Counted from the stretch's first letter, positions 1 to 8,019 are shown. The stretch is DNA of 64,000 nucleotides from Marinovum sp034669705 (GCF_034669705.1 NZ_JAXMOR010000005.1:62001-126000), one strand, 5' to 3'. The notes: generated by a model not told the origin, from the sequence alone. Made by a program: numbers and translations.

Positions 1-72
1 TGCGCGGTCCGGGCCTTGCACCGCGGCGCACGCGCTTGCCGGCGTCGGTCTGTTCCTGATTTTCGCTGCTCA
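1..72 (-). CDS. N-terminal end of an unidentified protein (partial)
   Basis: A reading frame opens with GTG at 72 on the minus strand and runs off the left edge. The 24 visible residues begin (M)SSENQEQTDAGKRVRR and are polar and then strongly basic. A GGGAGG ribosome-binding site lies about 12 bases upstream of the GTG. The gene would be divergent from the peroxiredoxin gene, sharing the roughly 100-base gap at 73-174 as promoter region. Too little is visible to assign a family. Confidence 0.4.
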
Positions 73-174
73 CCGGCTCGAGCCGCCTCCCGGGATTTGA
101 CAAGCGTCTGAATTTCTGGCCTGCCAGGTCCTAATATTGGGTGTAGGCCCGGCAACCAAGGGAAAGCGGATCAC

Positions 175-648
175 ATGACCTCCAGCCAGCTTCAAACCGG
201 CGAAATCGTGCCGGACATCACCCTGCCGCGCGATGGCGGCGACACCGTCAGCCTCGGCGCGCTGCGCCCCGCCCCGGTGGTGCTGTTCTTCTACCCGCGC
301 GACCTGACCTCCGGCTGCACCAAGGAGGCGATCGCCTTTTCTGGCCTGCGCACGGAGTTCGAGGCCGCCGGCGCGCAGGTTTTCGGGATTTCCAAGGATT
401 CGGTTCAAAGTCACGACAAGTTCGTTGCGAAACATGACCTGACTGTACCGCTTCTGTCGGACGAGGCCACTGATATCGCCGAAAAATTCGGCGTCTGGCA
501 GGAAAAGAAGATGTACGGCAAGACCTTCATGGGCATCGTGCGCTCGACCTTTCTGATCGATGGCGAGGGCCGGCTGGTGCGCGAATGGCGCAAGGTCAAG
601 GTCGATGGCCACGCCGAGGAGGTTCTCGAAGCGGTGCGCGGGCTGTGA
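175..648 (+). CDS. bcp: Peroxiredoxin, Bcp/PrxQ family thiol peroxidase
   Basis: A 157-residue thioredoxin-fold peroxidase that would reduce hydrogen peroxide and organic hydroperoxides in the cytoplasm using thiol donors. The active-site segment is PRDLTSGCTKEAIAF, with T45 and the peroxidatic C48; the supporting arginine is R123 in GIVRSTF. C48 is the only cysteine in the protein: the resolving cysteine found five residues later in many Bcp proteins is absent, so it probably works as a 1-Cys enzyme that needs an external thiol. Length is normal. The stop overlaps the GTG of the next gene, which suggests co-transcription with the DUF455 protein, an arrangement familiar in Rhodobacteraceae. 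Confidence 0.93.
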   Translation: MTSSQLQTGEIVPDITLPRDGGDTVSLGALRPAPVVLFFYPRDLTSGCTKEAIAFSGLRTEFEAAGAQVFGISKDSVQSHDKFVAKHDLTVPLLSDEATDIAEKFGVWQEKKMYGKTFMGIVRSTFLIDGEGRLVREWRKVKVDGHAEEVLEAVRGL

Positions 649-1463
649 GCCTGACGCTGGCCGAAATGGCGGTCGAGGTGTTGAGCACCGCCGATGGCCG
701 TGAAAAGACCCGGCTGTCGCGCGCCCATGCCGCCACGTGGCTGGGGGCGCGGGCCGCGGGCAAGTCTCTGCCGGTCGGGCACGCCGCGCCGCCGCTGCGC
801 CCGGCGCGGCCCGAAAAGCCCGCGCTGCTGTCACCGCGCGACGTGCCCAAGCGCAAGCCGGGCAGTCCGGCGGGGCGTGTGGCGCTTCTGCATGCGGTTG
901 CACATATCGAACTGAACGCTGTCGATCTGCACTGGGATATCCTCGCCCGCTTTACGGAAACCGACTTCCCACCGGGTTTCTATGACGACTGGGTCAGGGC
1001 CGCCGACGACGAATCGAAGCATTTCAACCTGATGTGCGACTGTCTCGAGGCCGAGGGCAGCTTCTACGGCGCCCTGCCTGCCCATGCCGGCATGTGGCGC
1101 GCCGCCGAGGACACGGCCCAGGACCTAATGGGCCGGCTTGCGGTGGTGCCGATGGTGCTCGAGGCGCGTGGGCTCGACGTGACGCCGGGGATGATCGAGG
1201 TCTTTCGCAAGGCGGGCGCGACCCGCGCGGTCGAGGCACTGGAGGTGATCTACAGCGAGGAAGTCGCGCATGTGGCCTATGGCTCGAAGTGGTTCCACTT
1301 CCTGTGCGGGCGGCACGATCTCGACCCGAAGGACGTCTTTCACCAGCTGGTCACAAAATATTTCAAGGGCCCGCTGAAACCGCCGTTCAACGAGGAAAAG
1401 CGCGCCGAGGCCGGCCTTCCGCCGGATTTCTACTGGCCGCTGACCGAGACCGGCGCCGCCTAG
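645..1463 (+). CDS. DUF455 ferritin-like domain protein
   Basis: A 272-residue protein of the DUF455 family, a ferritin-like four-helix fold with probable metal-binding acidic and histidine residues; the biochemical role is not established. Family signatures are HAVAHIELNAVDLHWD (near residue 90), DDESKHFNLM, LEARGLDVTPGM and YSEEVAHVAYG. I chose the GTG at 645 because it overlaps the peroxiredoxin stop by 4 bases and the sequence after it (SLTLAEMAVEVLST) matches the family's usual N-terminus; an upstream in-frame start at 585 would lie wholly inside bcp. Pairing with a peroxidase fits an oxidative-stress or metal-handling role, but that is inference. Confidence 0.88.
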   Translation: MSLTLAEMAVEVLSTADGREKTRLSRAHAATWLGARAAGKSLPVGHAAPPLRPARPEKPALLSPRDVPKRKPGSPAGRVALLHAVAHIELNAVDLHWDILARFTETDFPPGFYDDWVRAADDESKHFNLMCDCLEAEGSFYGALPAHAGMWRAAEDTAQDLMGRLAVVPMVLEARGLDVTPGMIEVFRKAGATRAVEALEVIYSEEVAHVAYGSKWFHFLCGRHDLDPKDVFHQLVTKYFKGPLKPPFNEEKRAEAGLPPDFYWPLTETGAA

Positions 1464-1472
1464 CCCGCCGCC

Positions 1473-1577
1473 GGCCGTTTGAAAGACCGCTGAGCTTACC
1501 TAACGCAACCCCTTCCGATATCGGCGAATTTTCGCCCATCGGGCCGTTTGAGCGCCGCTTTGCCGAATCAAACGGCC
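1473..1577. repeat. Three copies of a 10-bp motif upstream of the M23 gene
   Basis: GGCCGTTTGA occurs at 1473-1482 and 1542-1551, and its exact reverse complement TCAAACGGCC at 1568-1577. The last two form a 10-bp inverted repeat with a 16-base loop. All lie in the 213-base gap before the M23 peptidase start at 1677. They could be operator half-sites or an RNA hairpin; no T-run follows, so a terminator is less likely. Confidence 0.55.
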
Positions 1578-1676
1578 TGCAAACTTGCGCGTGTGTAAAG
1601 CTCTGGTTAAGGAGGCTGAGGGGCCAGGTGCGGGGAACAACGCGCCACCGGACGAACAAGATAAGGGACAGCTGCG

Positions 1677-2987
1677 GTGCGGACACGGCTAGCGATCAGA
1701 CTTCACGCGATTCTCGAGAGATATTTTCCGGAACGCCGCCTGTTCCTGCGCTCGGACACCGACACCCGATTCATCCGGCTGAAACCCGAAACCCAGTTCA
1801 TCGCATTCACCGGCTCGGCGCTGGTGATCGCCTGGTCGATCATCGCCACCGCCATCCTGCTGATGGATTCGATCGGTGCCGGCAACTTCCGCGAACAGGC
1901 CCGCCGCGACCAGCAGACCTACATGGCGCGGCTCAATTCTCTGAGCCAGGAACGCGACGCCCGCGCCAACGATGCCCTCGCCGCTCAGGCGCGTTTCAAT
2001 TCCGCGCTCGAACAGATCTCGGTGATGCAGTCCGAGCTGCTCGGCTCCGAGATCCGCCGCCGCGAGTTGGAAACCGGCATGGAGGTGGTGCAGGCCACCC
2101 TGCGCGACGTTATGTCCGACAAGAAGGTAGTCGAATCCGAATTTGCCACCCTGCAGGCGGCGCTCGACAACGGCGGCACCCTGCCCGGCCAGTCCGGCGC
2201 CGACAGCGAGACCGTCGACCTCTTGGCCAACGCGCTGGAGCGCACCGCCCAGGAACGCGACCGGGTGGTCGCCGACGCCCAGCAGGCGCTGATCGCCGCC
2301 GACGCCATGGCCACCGAACTGCGCAGCATGGAAGAGAAGAACGACGCCATCTTCCGCCAGCTCGAAGAGGCGATGACGATCTCGGTCACCCCGCTCGACA
2401 AGATGTTCAAGGCCGCCGGCATGAACCCCGACAACATCCTCGACAAGGTACGCGCCGGCTATTCCGGCCAGGGCGGCCCGCTGATGCCGCTGAGCTTTTC
2501 CACCAAGGGGGGCGAGCTGACCGAGGACAGCAAGCGCGCCAACCGCATCCTCAACCAGATGGATCGGCTCAACCTCTATCGCATCGCCGCCGCCAAGGCG
2601 CCCTTTGCCGCGCCGCTGAAGGATTCCTATCGCTTCACCAGTGGCTTTGGCTATCGCTGGGGCCGGCTGCATGCCGGGGCCGATTTCGCCGGCCCGCATG
2701 GCACGCCGATCTATTCCACCGCCGATGGTGTCGTGGTCCATGCCGGCTGGCAGTCGGGCTATGGCAAGCTGGTCAAGATCCAGCATGAATTCGGCATCGA
2801 GACACGCTATGCGCATATGTCGAAAATCCGCGTGCAGAAGGGCCAAAGGGTCTCGCGCGGTGATCGCATCGGTGATATGGGAAACACAGGACGCTCCACC
2901 GGCACGCATCTGCACTATGAGGTCCGTGTTGGCGGCAAAGCCGTCAATCCAATGATTTATCTGAAGGCTGCGAAAGATGTTTTCTAA
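1677..2987 (+). CDS. M23 family peptidoglycan endopeptidase, membrane-anchored
   Basis: A 436-residue LytM/M23 zinc metallopeptidase expected to cut peptidoglycan cross-bridges in the periplasm. A short cytoplasmic N-terminus is followed by one membrane segment (about residues 40-62), a long coiled coil (about 70-230), and the C-terminal M23 domain. The metal ligands are visible: H332 and D336 in HAGAD, and the HxH pair H411/H413 in THLHYE. The GTG start at 1677 has an AAGGGA site 8 bases upstream. Its 3' end overlaps the bactofilin start by 11 bases, so the two are translationally linked; in other alphaproteobacteria bactofilins position M23 enzymes (BacA with LmdC). Confidence 0.92.
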   Translation: MRTRLAIRLHAILERYFPERRLFLRSDTDTRFIRLKPETQFIAFTGSALVIAWSIIATAILLMDSIGAGNFREQARRDQQTYMARLNSLSQERDARANDALAAQARFNSALEQISVMQSELLGSEIRRRELETGMEVVQATLRDVMSDKKVVESEFATLQAALDNGGTLPGQSGADSETVDLLANALERTAQERDRVVADAQQALIAADAMATELRSMEEKNDAIFRQLEEAMTISVTPLDKMFKAAGMNPDNILDKVRAGYSGQGGPLMPLSFSTKGGELTEDSKRANRILNQMDRLNLYRIAAAKAPFAAPLKDSYRFTSGFGYRWGRLHAGADFAGPHGTPIYSTADGVVVHAGWQSGYGKLVKIQHEFGIETRYAHMSKIRVQKGQRVSRGDRIGDMGNTGRSTGTHLHYEVRVGGKAVNPMIYLKAAKDVF

Positions 2988-3492
2988 AAGCAAAATCAAC
3001 GAGCCCGGCCCCAAGGCCGATGACGCTGCAAGACCTGCGGCCGCAGAACAGAAGAAGCCTACCATGCCTCCACAGCCCGACTACAAGCCCTCCTCTTCGC
3101 CCAAGGCCAAGCCGCCGGCATCGGTCCTGTCGTCGGATTTGCATGTGGTCGGCAACATGAAGACCACCGGCGACATCCAGGTCGAAGGCACCGTCGAGGG
3201 CGACATCCGCGCCCACCTGCTGACCATCGGCGAGACCGCCACCATCAAGGGCGAATGCGTTGCCGATGACGTGGTGGTCAATGGTCGCATCGTCGGCCGT
3301 GTCCGGGGCCTCAAGGTCCGTCTTACCGCGACCGCGCGGGTCGAGGGCGACATCATCCACAAGACCATCGCGATCGAGAGCGGTGCGCATTTCGAAGGCT
3401 CGGTTCAGCGCCAGGACGATCCGCTGAACGCCAAGGGCAAGGCCCCGGCGCAGCCGCAGCAACAGCCGCAGCAGCGCCCCACCGGGCAATAA
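2977..3492 (+). CDS. Bactofilin (polymer-forming cytoskeletal protein)
   Basis: A 171-residue bactofilin that should self-assemble into filaments near the inner membrane and act as a scaffold for cell-wall enzymes. The core beta-helix runs from about residue 45 to 140, starting with SVLSSDLHVVGNMKTTGDIQ and continuing with the repeated hydrophobic/glycine pattern (VEGDIRAHLLTIGETA, VNGRIVGRVRGLKV). The flanks are proline-, lysine- and glutamine-rich and likely disordered, as is usual for the family. The ATG lies inside the end of the M23 gene, and a good terminator follows at 3537, so the two genes form a two-gene operon. Confidence 0.93.
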   Translation: MFSKSKINEPGPKADDAARPAAAEQKKPTMPPQPDYKPSSSPKAKPPASVLSSDLHVVGNMKTTGDIQVEGTVEGDIRAHLLTIGETATIKGECVADDVVVNGRIVGRVRGLKVRLTATARVEGDIIHKTIAIESGAHFEGSVQRQDDPLNAKGKAPAQPQQQPQQRPTGQ

Positions 3493-3536
3493 GCCGGGCC
3501 AAAAGATCGGGCCAGTTAGCCTCATTATGACCTGCC

Positions 3537-3563
3537 AAGGCCTCGCGATCCGCGGGGCCTTTT
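3537..3563 (+). terminator. Rho-independent terminator after the bactofilin gene
   Basis: AAGGCCTCGCG, an ATC loop, then CGCGGGGCCTTTT form an 11-bp stem (one G-U pair) followed by four T. It ends the M23-bactofilin transcription unit, and may also serve the convergent phosphatase gene. Confidence 0.8.
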
Positions 3564-3603
3564 GCGTTCCGGCGGTGGCCTGTCGACCCGGCTGGTCCTG
3601 AGG

Positions 3604-5139
3604 TCAGACGATCTCCGCCACCTCCACCCCGGTGGCCTTGGCGACCTTCTTCAGCCGGTCGAGCACGGCGTCACTGTCGGGGTTGCTGCGCGGATCGAGG
3701 ATCTTCAGCCGCACCGCATCGGCTTCAATCTCGAGCCTCGCATGGTCGAGGATCTCGGGCACCGCGGCCGAGAACCGGTGCCCCAGCTGCATCACCCGGC
3801 CGAGGATCTCGGCCCGGCGCAGATCGGCCGGTGCCAGCAGCGCATCGGTGACCGCCCGCACCTCGCCGTCGAGCTTGCCGCCGTAGCGGCAGAGGATGGT
3901 GACCGCCAGGAAGGCGCGCTCCGGATGGGTGATGCCAACGAAGGGAAACTGCAGCAGCCGCTGAAAGCTCTCTTTCGGGCGGATTTTCTCGTGGTCGCGC
4001 CAGCCGATGTCGGTCAGCGCACAGGCCGCCAGCCGCAGTCGGCGCCCGGCCAGGGTCTCACCGGGAAAGAGATCGTCGGTCCAGCGCCCCAGTGCCGCGC
4101 TGAACTCCGGCACCCGCGCCGTCGGCAATCCGATCGTCTGGGCGCATTCCAATAGCGGATCTCGGTATTGCTCGTCTTCGTCGAGTTGGCGATAGATCCA
4201 GCCTTCGCGCAGCCCGAAGGCGGAAAACACCACCCGCTCCGGCGCCAGCTTCTTGAGCACGCGTGACATCACCAGCGCCGAGGCCGCCAGCGTCTCGATT
4301 CGCCGGCCGGGCACATCGGGCAGCTCGGCCACCTCCTCGGGGGTCATCTTGGCGATGGTCTTGGCCATCTTGCGCAGCTCTTCCGCCGGCATCTCGAAGC
4401 CATGCACCACGGTGATCGGCGCCTTGTCCTGGGCGATCCGCACCCGCGCCAGCGCCCGCCAGCCGCCGCCGATGGCGTGAAACACCGGCTCGGTCAGCAG
4501 CGGCGGCAGGCTCTCGGCCAGGATGCCGTCGACCCATTGCTTGGCCTCGCCATAGCCCGCCTCAAGCCGCGCCTTCACCGGCAGCGCGCCGAGCGGCATG
4601 GAGGTGACGCGCTCGCTCACCCGGTCGCCGATCACCTCGGCGACCTCGAGACTGCCACCGCCAATATCGCCGATCATCCCCTTGGGCTGGAAGAAGCCGG
4701 AAATCACGCCGTAAGCGGTGAAATGCGCCTCTTCCTCACCAGCCAGAATGCGCGGCTTCAGCCCGGTGGCCTCGGTGATCGCCGCGATCAGATCGTCGCC
4801 GTTCTTGGCCTTGCGGGTGGCCTCTGTCGCCAGCACGTCGATCCGCGTGACATCCATCGCCTTGGCGATGGCGCTCATCCGGGTGATCGCATCGACCGCC
4901 CGGGCGATGGTCTCGTCCGAGAACCGCCCGTCGTCGCCCAGCCCGGCCCCCAGCGCCACCAGCGACTTCTCGTTGAAGCGGGGGAAAGGCGCGCGGCTCA
5001 GATCGTCATAGACCACAAGGCGGATGGAATTGGAGCCGACGTCGATGACGCCGTAATGCGCCTGCTGGCGGTCGAGAACCCGCCCGGTCTCGATCTCGAT
5101 CACCCGCGGGTCGAGGTCGCCCTGTCCGGAACCCTGCAT
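3604..5139 (-). CDS. ppx: Exopolyphosphatase / guanosine pentaphosphate phosphatase (Ppx/GppA)
   Basis: A 511-residue ASKHA-fold phosphatase that removes terminal phosphate from polyphosphate and, in some members, converts pppGpp to ppGpp. The nucleotide-binding motifs are present: HYGVIDVGSNSIRLVVYD near residue 28, EATRKAKNG near 130, and GDIGGGSLEVAEV near 178. The rest (from about 320) fits the C-terminal HD-like domain, so this is the long two-domain form. The ATG at 5139 has an AAGGAGG site upstream. Sequence alone does not separate Ppx from GppA. A PPK2 polyphosphate kinase lies elsewhere in the window at 59241. Confidence 0.9.
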   Translation of the reverse strand: MQGSGQGDLDPRVIEIETGRVLDRQQAHYGVIDVGSNSIRLVVYDDLSRAPFPRFNEKSLVALGAGLGDDGRFSDETIARAVDAITRMSAIAKAMDVTRIDVLATEATRKAKNGDDLIAAITEATGLKPRILAGEEEAHFTAYGVISGFFQPKGMIGDIGGGSLEVAEVIGDRVSERVTSMPLGALPVKARLEAGYGEAKQWVDGILAESLPPLLTEPVFHAIGGGWRALARVRIAQDKAPITVVHGFEMPAEELRKMAKTIAKMTPEEVAELPDVPGRRIETLAASALVMSRVLKKLAPERVVFSAFGLREGWIYRQLDEDEQYRDPLLECAQTIGLPTARVPEFSAALGRWTDDLFPGETLAGRRLRLAACALTDIGWRDHEKIRPKESFQRLLQFPFVGITHPERAFLAVTILCRYGGKLDGEVRAVTDALLAPADLRRAEILGRVMQLGHRFSAAVPEILDHARLEIEADAVRLKILDPRSNPDSDAVLDRLKKVAKATGVEVAEIV

Positions 5140-5239
5140 CAGCCTGCCCGCCTCCTTCGCACAAATCCTTCTGCGAAGGTGGCATTTCAGGCCGCGACTT
5201 GTCTACGGTCTTGGCGCGGGCAAGGCCTGCAACCGGTCC

Positions 5240-5824
5240 TCAGGCCTCGAGCTCGGCATCCCAGTAGAGGAAATCGACCCAGCTTTCATGCAGGTGGTTG
5301 GGCGGGAACTTGCGGCCCATGTTGCGCAGCTCTTCCGCCCCGGGCTGGCGCGGCGGCTTGCGCAGGTTCATCCCGGCGCGGGCCAGCGACTTCGAGCCCT
5401 TCTTGAGGTTGCAGGGCGCACAGGCCGCCACCACATTCTGCCACGAGGTCACCCCGCCGGCGGCGCGCGGCACCACGTGGTCGAAAGTCAGCTCGCGCTT
5501 GGTGCCGCAGTACTGGCAGCGAAACTCATCCCTCAGAAAAAGATTAAAGCGCGTGAAGGCCACGCGCTTTTGAGGTTTGACATAATCTTTCAGGACGACG
5601 ACCGAGGGGATCCGGATGGTGGTCGAGGGGCTTCTGACCTGATGGTCATACTCGGCCACGATGTCGACCCGGTCGAGCCAGGCCGCCTTGACCGCATCCT
5701 GCCAGGGCCAGAGCGACAGCGGGTAGTACGACAGCGGCCGGTAATCCGCGTTGAGCACCAGTGCGGGGTATTGCCTCAGCGCCGATGGCTCGCGCACAAA
5801 ATCCGTCCTGAAATCACCGTCCAT
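5240..5824 (-). CDS. HNH endonuclease family protein
   Basis: A 194-residue HNH protein. The zinc-binding cysteines are C103/C106 (CQYCG) and C135/C138 (CAPC), and the catalytic core reads TFDHVVPRAAGG with D115-H116, followed by WQN (N130). This is the widespread alphaproteobacterial housekeeping HNH family (N-terminus with LNADYRPLSYYPLSLWPW), not a restriction or homing system: no methyltransferase or phage genes are near. Its DNA target is not known to me. The ATG at 5824 follows a GAGG site; a promoter-like sequence lies upstream at 5898-5925. Confidence 0.9.
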   Translation of the reverse strand: MDGDFRTDFVREPSALRQYPALVLNADYRPLSYYPLSLWPWQDAVKAAWLDRVDIVAEYDHQVRSPSTTIRIPSVVVLKDYVKPQKRVAFTRFNLFLRDEFRCQYCGTKRELTFDHVVPRAAGGVTSWQNVVAACAPCNLKKGSKSLARAGMNLRKPPRQPGAEELRNMGRKFPPNHLHESWVDFLYWDAELEA

Positions 5825-5897
5825 GGGTCGTCACATCCTCTTGTCCGCTCCGCTATGCCTCATGTCCGCGCTTCTTGAGATCGCTTTTGGTAATACG

Positions 5898-5925
5898 ACT
5901 ATATCTCGCGTTTCCAATCAGGCAA
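5898..5925 (-). promoter_or_regulatory. Sigma-70-like promoter for the HNH gene
   Basis: On the minus strand TTGCCT (5925-5920), a 16-base spacer, then TATAGT (5903-5898), lying about 75 bases upstream of the HNH start. Both boxes are close to the housekeeping consensus. The 263-base gap 5825-6087 holds no other gene that I can see. Confidence 0.5.
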
Positions 5926-6087
5926 GCGCCTAAACATGGAGAGCCGCCCCAAGAGTTAGGGGAGTTTCGTAACGCTGTCATGACGGGCACCCCGGCGGCA
6001 ACAAGCCGCTCATCTCACCGGCCCCCACCGCGCCACTGCGTCCCGCCGCCTCTTGGCCCGACCACGCGCCTCCGCTATCGTCACCCC

Positions 6088-6504
6088 ATGCCGACCCCGC
6101 CCGCCATCGCCGGCGTTCTCGAAGCCGCGCTCTATGCCCGTGATCTCGATGCCGCCGAGTCCTTCTACCACGGCGTGCTGGCGATGGAGGTGGTGCTGCG
6201 TCTGCCCGGCCGCCACGTGTTCTTCCGCGCCGGCGAGACGATCCTGCTGGTCTTCAACCCCGAAGAGACCGCCAGACCCTCGCAAAACCCAAAGATGCCG
6301 GTCCCGGCCCATGGCGCGCGCGGCCCCGGACATGTCTGCTTCCGCGCCTCCCGCACCGAGATCGCCCGATGGCGCGCGCATGTCACCGCCCAAGACATCG
6401 CCATCGATGCCGAGTTTGACTGGCCCAACGGCGCCCGCTCGCTCTACATCCGCGATCCCGCAGGCAACTCGGTGGAATTCGCAGAGCCGCACCTCTGGTC
6501 CTGA
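6088..6504 (+). CDS. VOC (glyoxalase/dioxygenase) superfamily protein
   Basis: A 138-residue protein of the vicinal oxygen chelate fold with two beta-alpha-beta-beta-beta units: LEAALYARDLDAAESFYHGV at the N-terminus and the metal-binding-type end IRDPAGNSVEFAEPHLW at the C-terminus. The substrate cannot be told from sequence. I used the ATG at 6088 because the family starts a few residues before the first strand; a longer in-frame extension upstream lacks similarity and is proline-rich. The gene stands alone and is followed by a repeat-rich 217-base gap. Confidence 0.85.
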   Translation: MPTPPAIAGVLEAALYARDLDAAESFYHGVLAMEVVLRLPGRHVFFRAGETILLVFNPEETARPSQNPKMPVPAHGARGPGHVCFRASRTEIARWRAHVTAQDIAIDAEFDWPNGARSLYIRDPAGNSVEFAEPHLWS

Positions 6505-6519
6505 CGTACAGGCCCCCCG

Positions 6520-6579
6520 CTTCTTCTGTTCAAAAATACCTTGGGGGGAGGCCGCAGGCCCGGGGGGCAAAGCCCCCCG
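6520..6579 (+). repeat. Composite intergenic repeat, copy 1
   Basis: CTTCTTCTGTTCAAAAATAC followed by CTTGGGGGGAG, then a perfect hairpin CGGGGGGC-AAA-GCCCCCCG at 6561-6579. The same composite order occurs at 14661-14727 and, on the other strand, at 20095-20154. It lies between the convergent VOC and esterase genes and may act as a bidirectional transcript end or processing site. Confidence 0.75.
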
Positions 6580-6632
6580 TCCAGCCGGAGCCGCCAGCGC
6601 AGCCGCCGGTCCTGGCGCGAAGAGCCTTGGGC

Positions 6633-6665
6633 GGTCTGGGGGGGGTCTGGGGGGGGTCTGGGGGG
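6633..6665 (+). repeat. G-rich 11-bp tandem repeat, possible G-quadruplex
   Basis: TCT followed by eight G, TCT and eight G, TCT and six G: a perfect tandem of the unit TCTGGGGGGGG, ending against a C-run. Runs this long of G interrupted only by TCT could fold into a G-quadruplex. It sits between convergent genes. A 6-bp hairpin CACGCC-AGA-GGCGTG follows at 6686-6700, and its core recurs at 27221-27233. Confidence 0.7.
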
Positions 6666-6721
6666 CCCGCCCCCCAGCCGGTCGACACGCCAGAGGCGTG
6701 GCGAAACTCAGAGCGCCGGCA

Positions 6722-7387
6722 TCAGAACCCGCATTTGTCGCGCAGAAACGCCAGCGCCACGCCCAGCCCGTCGGGTGCGATCCCATGCGCCGTGCCCTTC
6801 ATGATATGGGCAAAGACCTCCTTGAACCCGGCCTTCTGCAGCGCCTCGGCCGCCTCCGGCAGCGATTGCGGCGGCACCACGTCGTCCTGATCGCCGTGCA
6901 CCAGCAGCACCGGTGGAAAGCTCACCGCCTCGTCCTCGAGCAATTCCGGCGCCAGCAGCCGGCCGGAAAAGCCCACCACGCCTGCCACCGCATCCTCGCG
7001 CCGGGGCGCCACGTGCAGGCTCAACATCGTGCCCTGTGAAAAGCCGAACAGGGCCACCTGCTCGGGCAGCACGTCCTCGTCGACCATCACCGAATCGAGA
7101 TAGGCGGTCAGGTCTTCCGCCGCCCGCGCCATGCCGGCCTCGGCCTCTTCCTGCGATGCGCCGTCGATCCAGGGGATCGGAAACCACTGGAACCCCATCG
7201 GCGCCCCGGCGCAGGCCTCCGGCGCGTCCGGCGCCAGGAACAGCGTGTCGGGCAGGTGTTCGCTCAGCGGATCGGCCAGCCCCAGCAGATCGGCGCCATT
7301 CGCGCCGTAGCCATGCAGAAAAATCACCACCGAACGCAGCTCGCCGGAGACCGGCTCCTTGCGGCCGGATGTCAGAACACGAGTCAT
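6722..7387 (-). CDS. Alpha/beta hydrolase, carboxylesterase/phospholipase family
   Basis: A 221-residue cytoplasmic serine esterase of the acyl-protein-thioesterase/carboxylesterase type. The oxyanion segment is FLHGYGANG, the nucleophile S117 sits in GFSQG, the acid is probably D168 in HGDQDDVVP, and the histidine is H201 in GTAHGI. I start it at the ATG at 7387, which has a GGGAAGG site 6-7 bases upstream and overlaps the stop of the preceding glycosylase gene by 1 base; a TTG one codon upstream is possible. It is the last gene of a minus-strand run with the glycosylase and CobK. The natural substrate is unknown. Confidence 0.9.
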   Translation of the reverse strand: MTRVLTSGRKEPVSGELRSVVIFLHGYGANGADLLGLADPLSEHLPDTLFLAPDAPEACAGAPMGFQWFPIPWIDGASQEEAEAGMARAAEDLTAYLDSVMVDEDVLPEQVALFGFSQGTMLSLHVAPRREDAVAGVVGFSGRLLAPELLEDEAVSFPPVLLVHGDQDDVVPPQSLPEAAEALQKAGFKEVFAHIMKGTAHGIAPDGLGVALAFLRDKCGF

Positions 7388-8019
7388 CAAATACCTTCCC
7401 TTGCCTTGGCATGTTTGTAGTAGGCCCAGAGCGCCCGGGCCGCAACCGAGCGCCAGGGTGACCAGGCCTCGGCCATCTGCCGCAAGGCGCGGTCTTTCGG
7501 CCGCTCGGGCAGGTTAAAGAGCAGCCGCGCCGCCTCTTGCAGGGCGAGGTCGCCGGGGGCAAAGACATCCGCCCGTCCGAGCGAGAACATGGCGTAGATC
7601 TCCGCCGTCCAGACGCCGATTCCCTTGACCGCCACCAGCGTCGCGATCACCTCGGCATCTGGCGCGCGGCGCAGCGCCGCGAAATCGATCTCCGCGGTGG
7701 CCAGCGCCTGCGCATAGGCCGCCTTCTGGCGGCTCAGCCCGAGGGCGCGCAGCGCGGTCTCGTCGCTGGCGCGGATCGCCTCCGGTGTCACCATGCCGGC
7801 GGCCTGCAGCCGGCCCCAGATGGCGCTGGCCGAGGCGACCGAGACCTGCTGGCTGACAATCGCGCTCAAGAGCTGGGCAAAGCCGTCGTCGCGCCGCCGC
7901 AACGGCAGCGGGGCGCAGGCATCAAGCGCCGGGGCAAATCGCGGATCGGCGCGGCGCAGCCAGTCGGCGCCCTCGGCGACGCAGGCGTCGCTCTCGATGA
8001 TCCGCCCTACCCCAGCCAT
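7387..8019 (-). CDS. DNA-3-methyladenine glycosylase II (AlkA-type, HhH-GPD)
   Basis: A 210-residue base-excision repair glycosylase that would remove alkylated purines from DNA. The helix-hairpin-helix is VKGIGVWTAEIYAMF (about 131-145) and the catalytic aspartate is probably D157 in FAPGDLAL, corresponding to D238 of E. coli AlkA. The upstream helix LLSAIVSQQVSVASA is also typical. It lacks the extra N-terminal AlkA domain, as is common for the short alphaproteobacterial forms. It overlaps CobK by 13 bases and the esterase by 1 base, so the three are probably one transcript although their functions are unrelated. Confidence 0.9.
   Translation of the reverse strand: MAGVGRIIESDACVAEGADWLRRADPRFAPALDACAPLPLRRRDDGFAQLLSAIVSQQVSVASASAIWGRLQAAGMVTPEAIRASDETALRALGLSRQKAAYAQALATAEIDFAALRRAPDAEVIATLVAVKGIGVWTAEIYAMFSLGRADVFAPGDLALQEAARLLFNLPERPKDRALRQMAEAWSPWRSVAARALWAYYKHAKAREGI

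Noticed and set aside
1689..3065. A 458-codon minus-strand frame opposite the M23 gene
   Set aside because: Antisense shadow; the plus strand has zinc ligands, a membrane helix and a ribosome-binding site.
5240..5824. HNH nuclease as part of a restriction or defence system
   Set aside because: No methyltransferase, helicase or phage genes adjoin it, and the sequence matches a widespread chromosomal HNH family.
5891..5903. TAATACGACTATA, resembling a phage T7 promoter
   Set aside because: It lacks the rest of the T7 consensus, there is no phage context, and the same bases are explained by the minus-strand TATAGT box.
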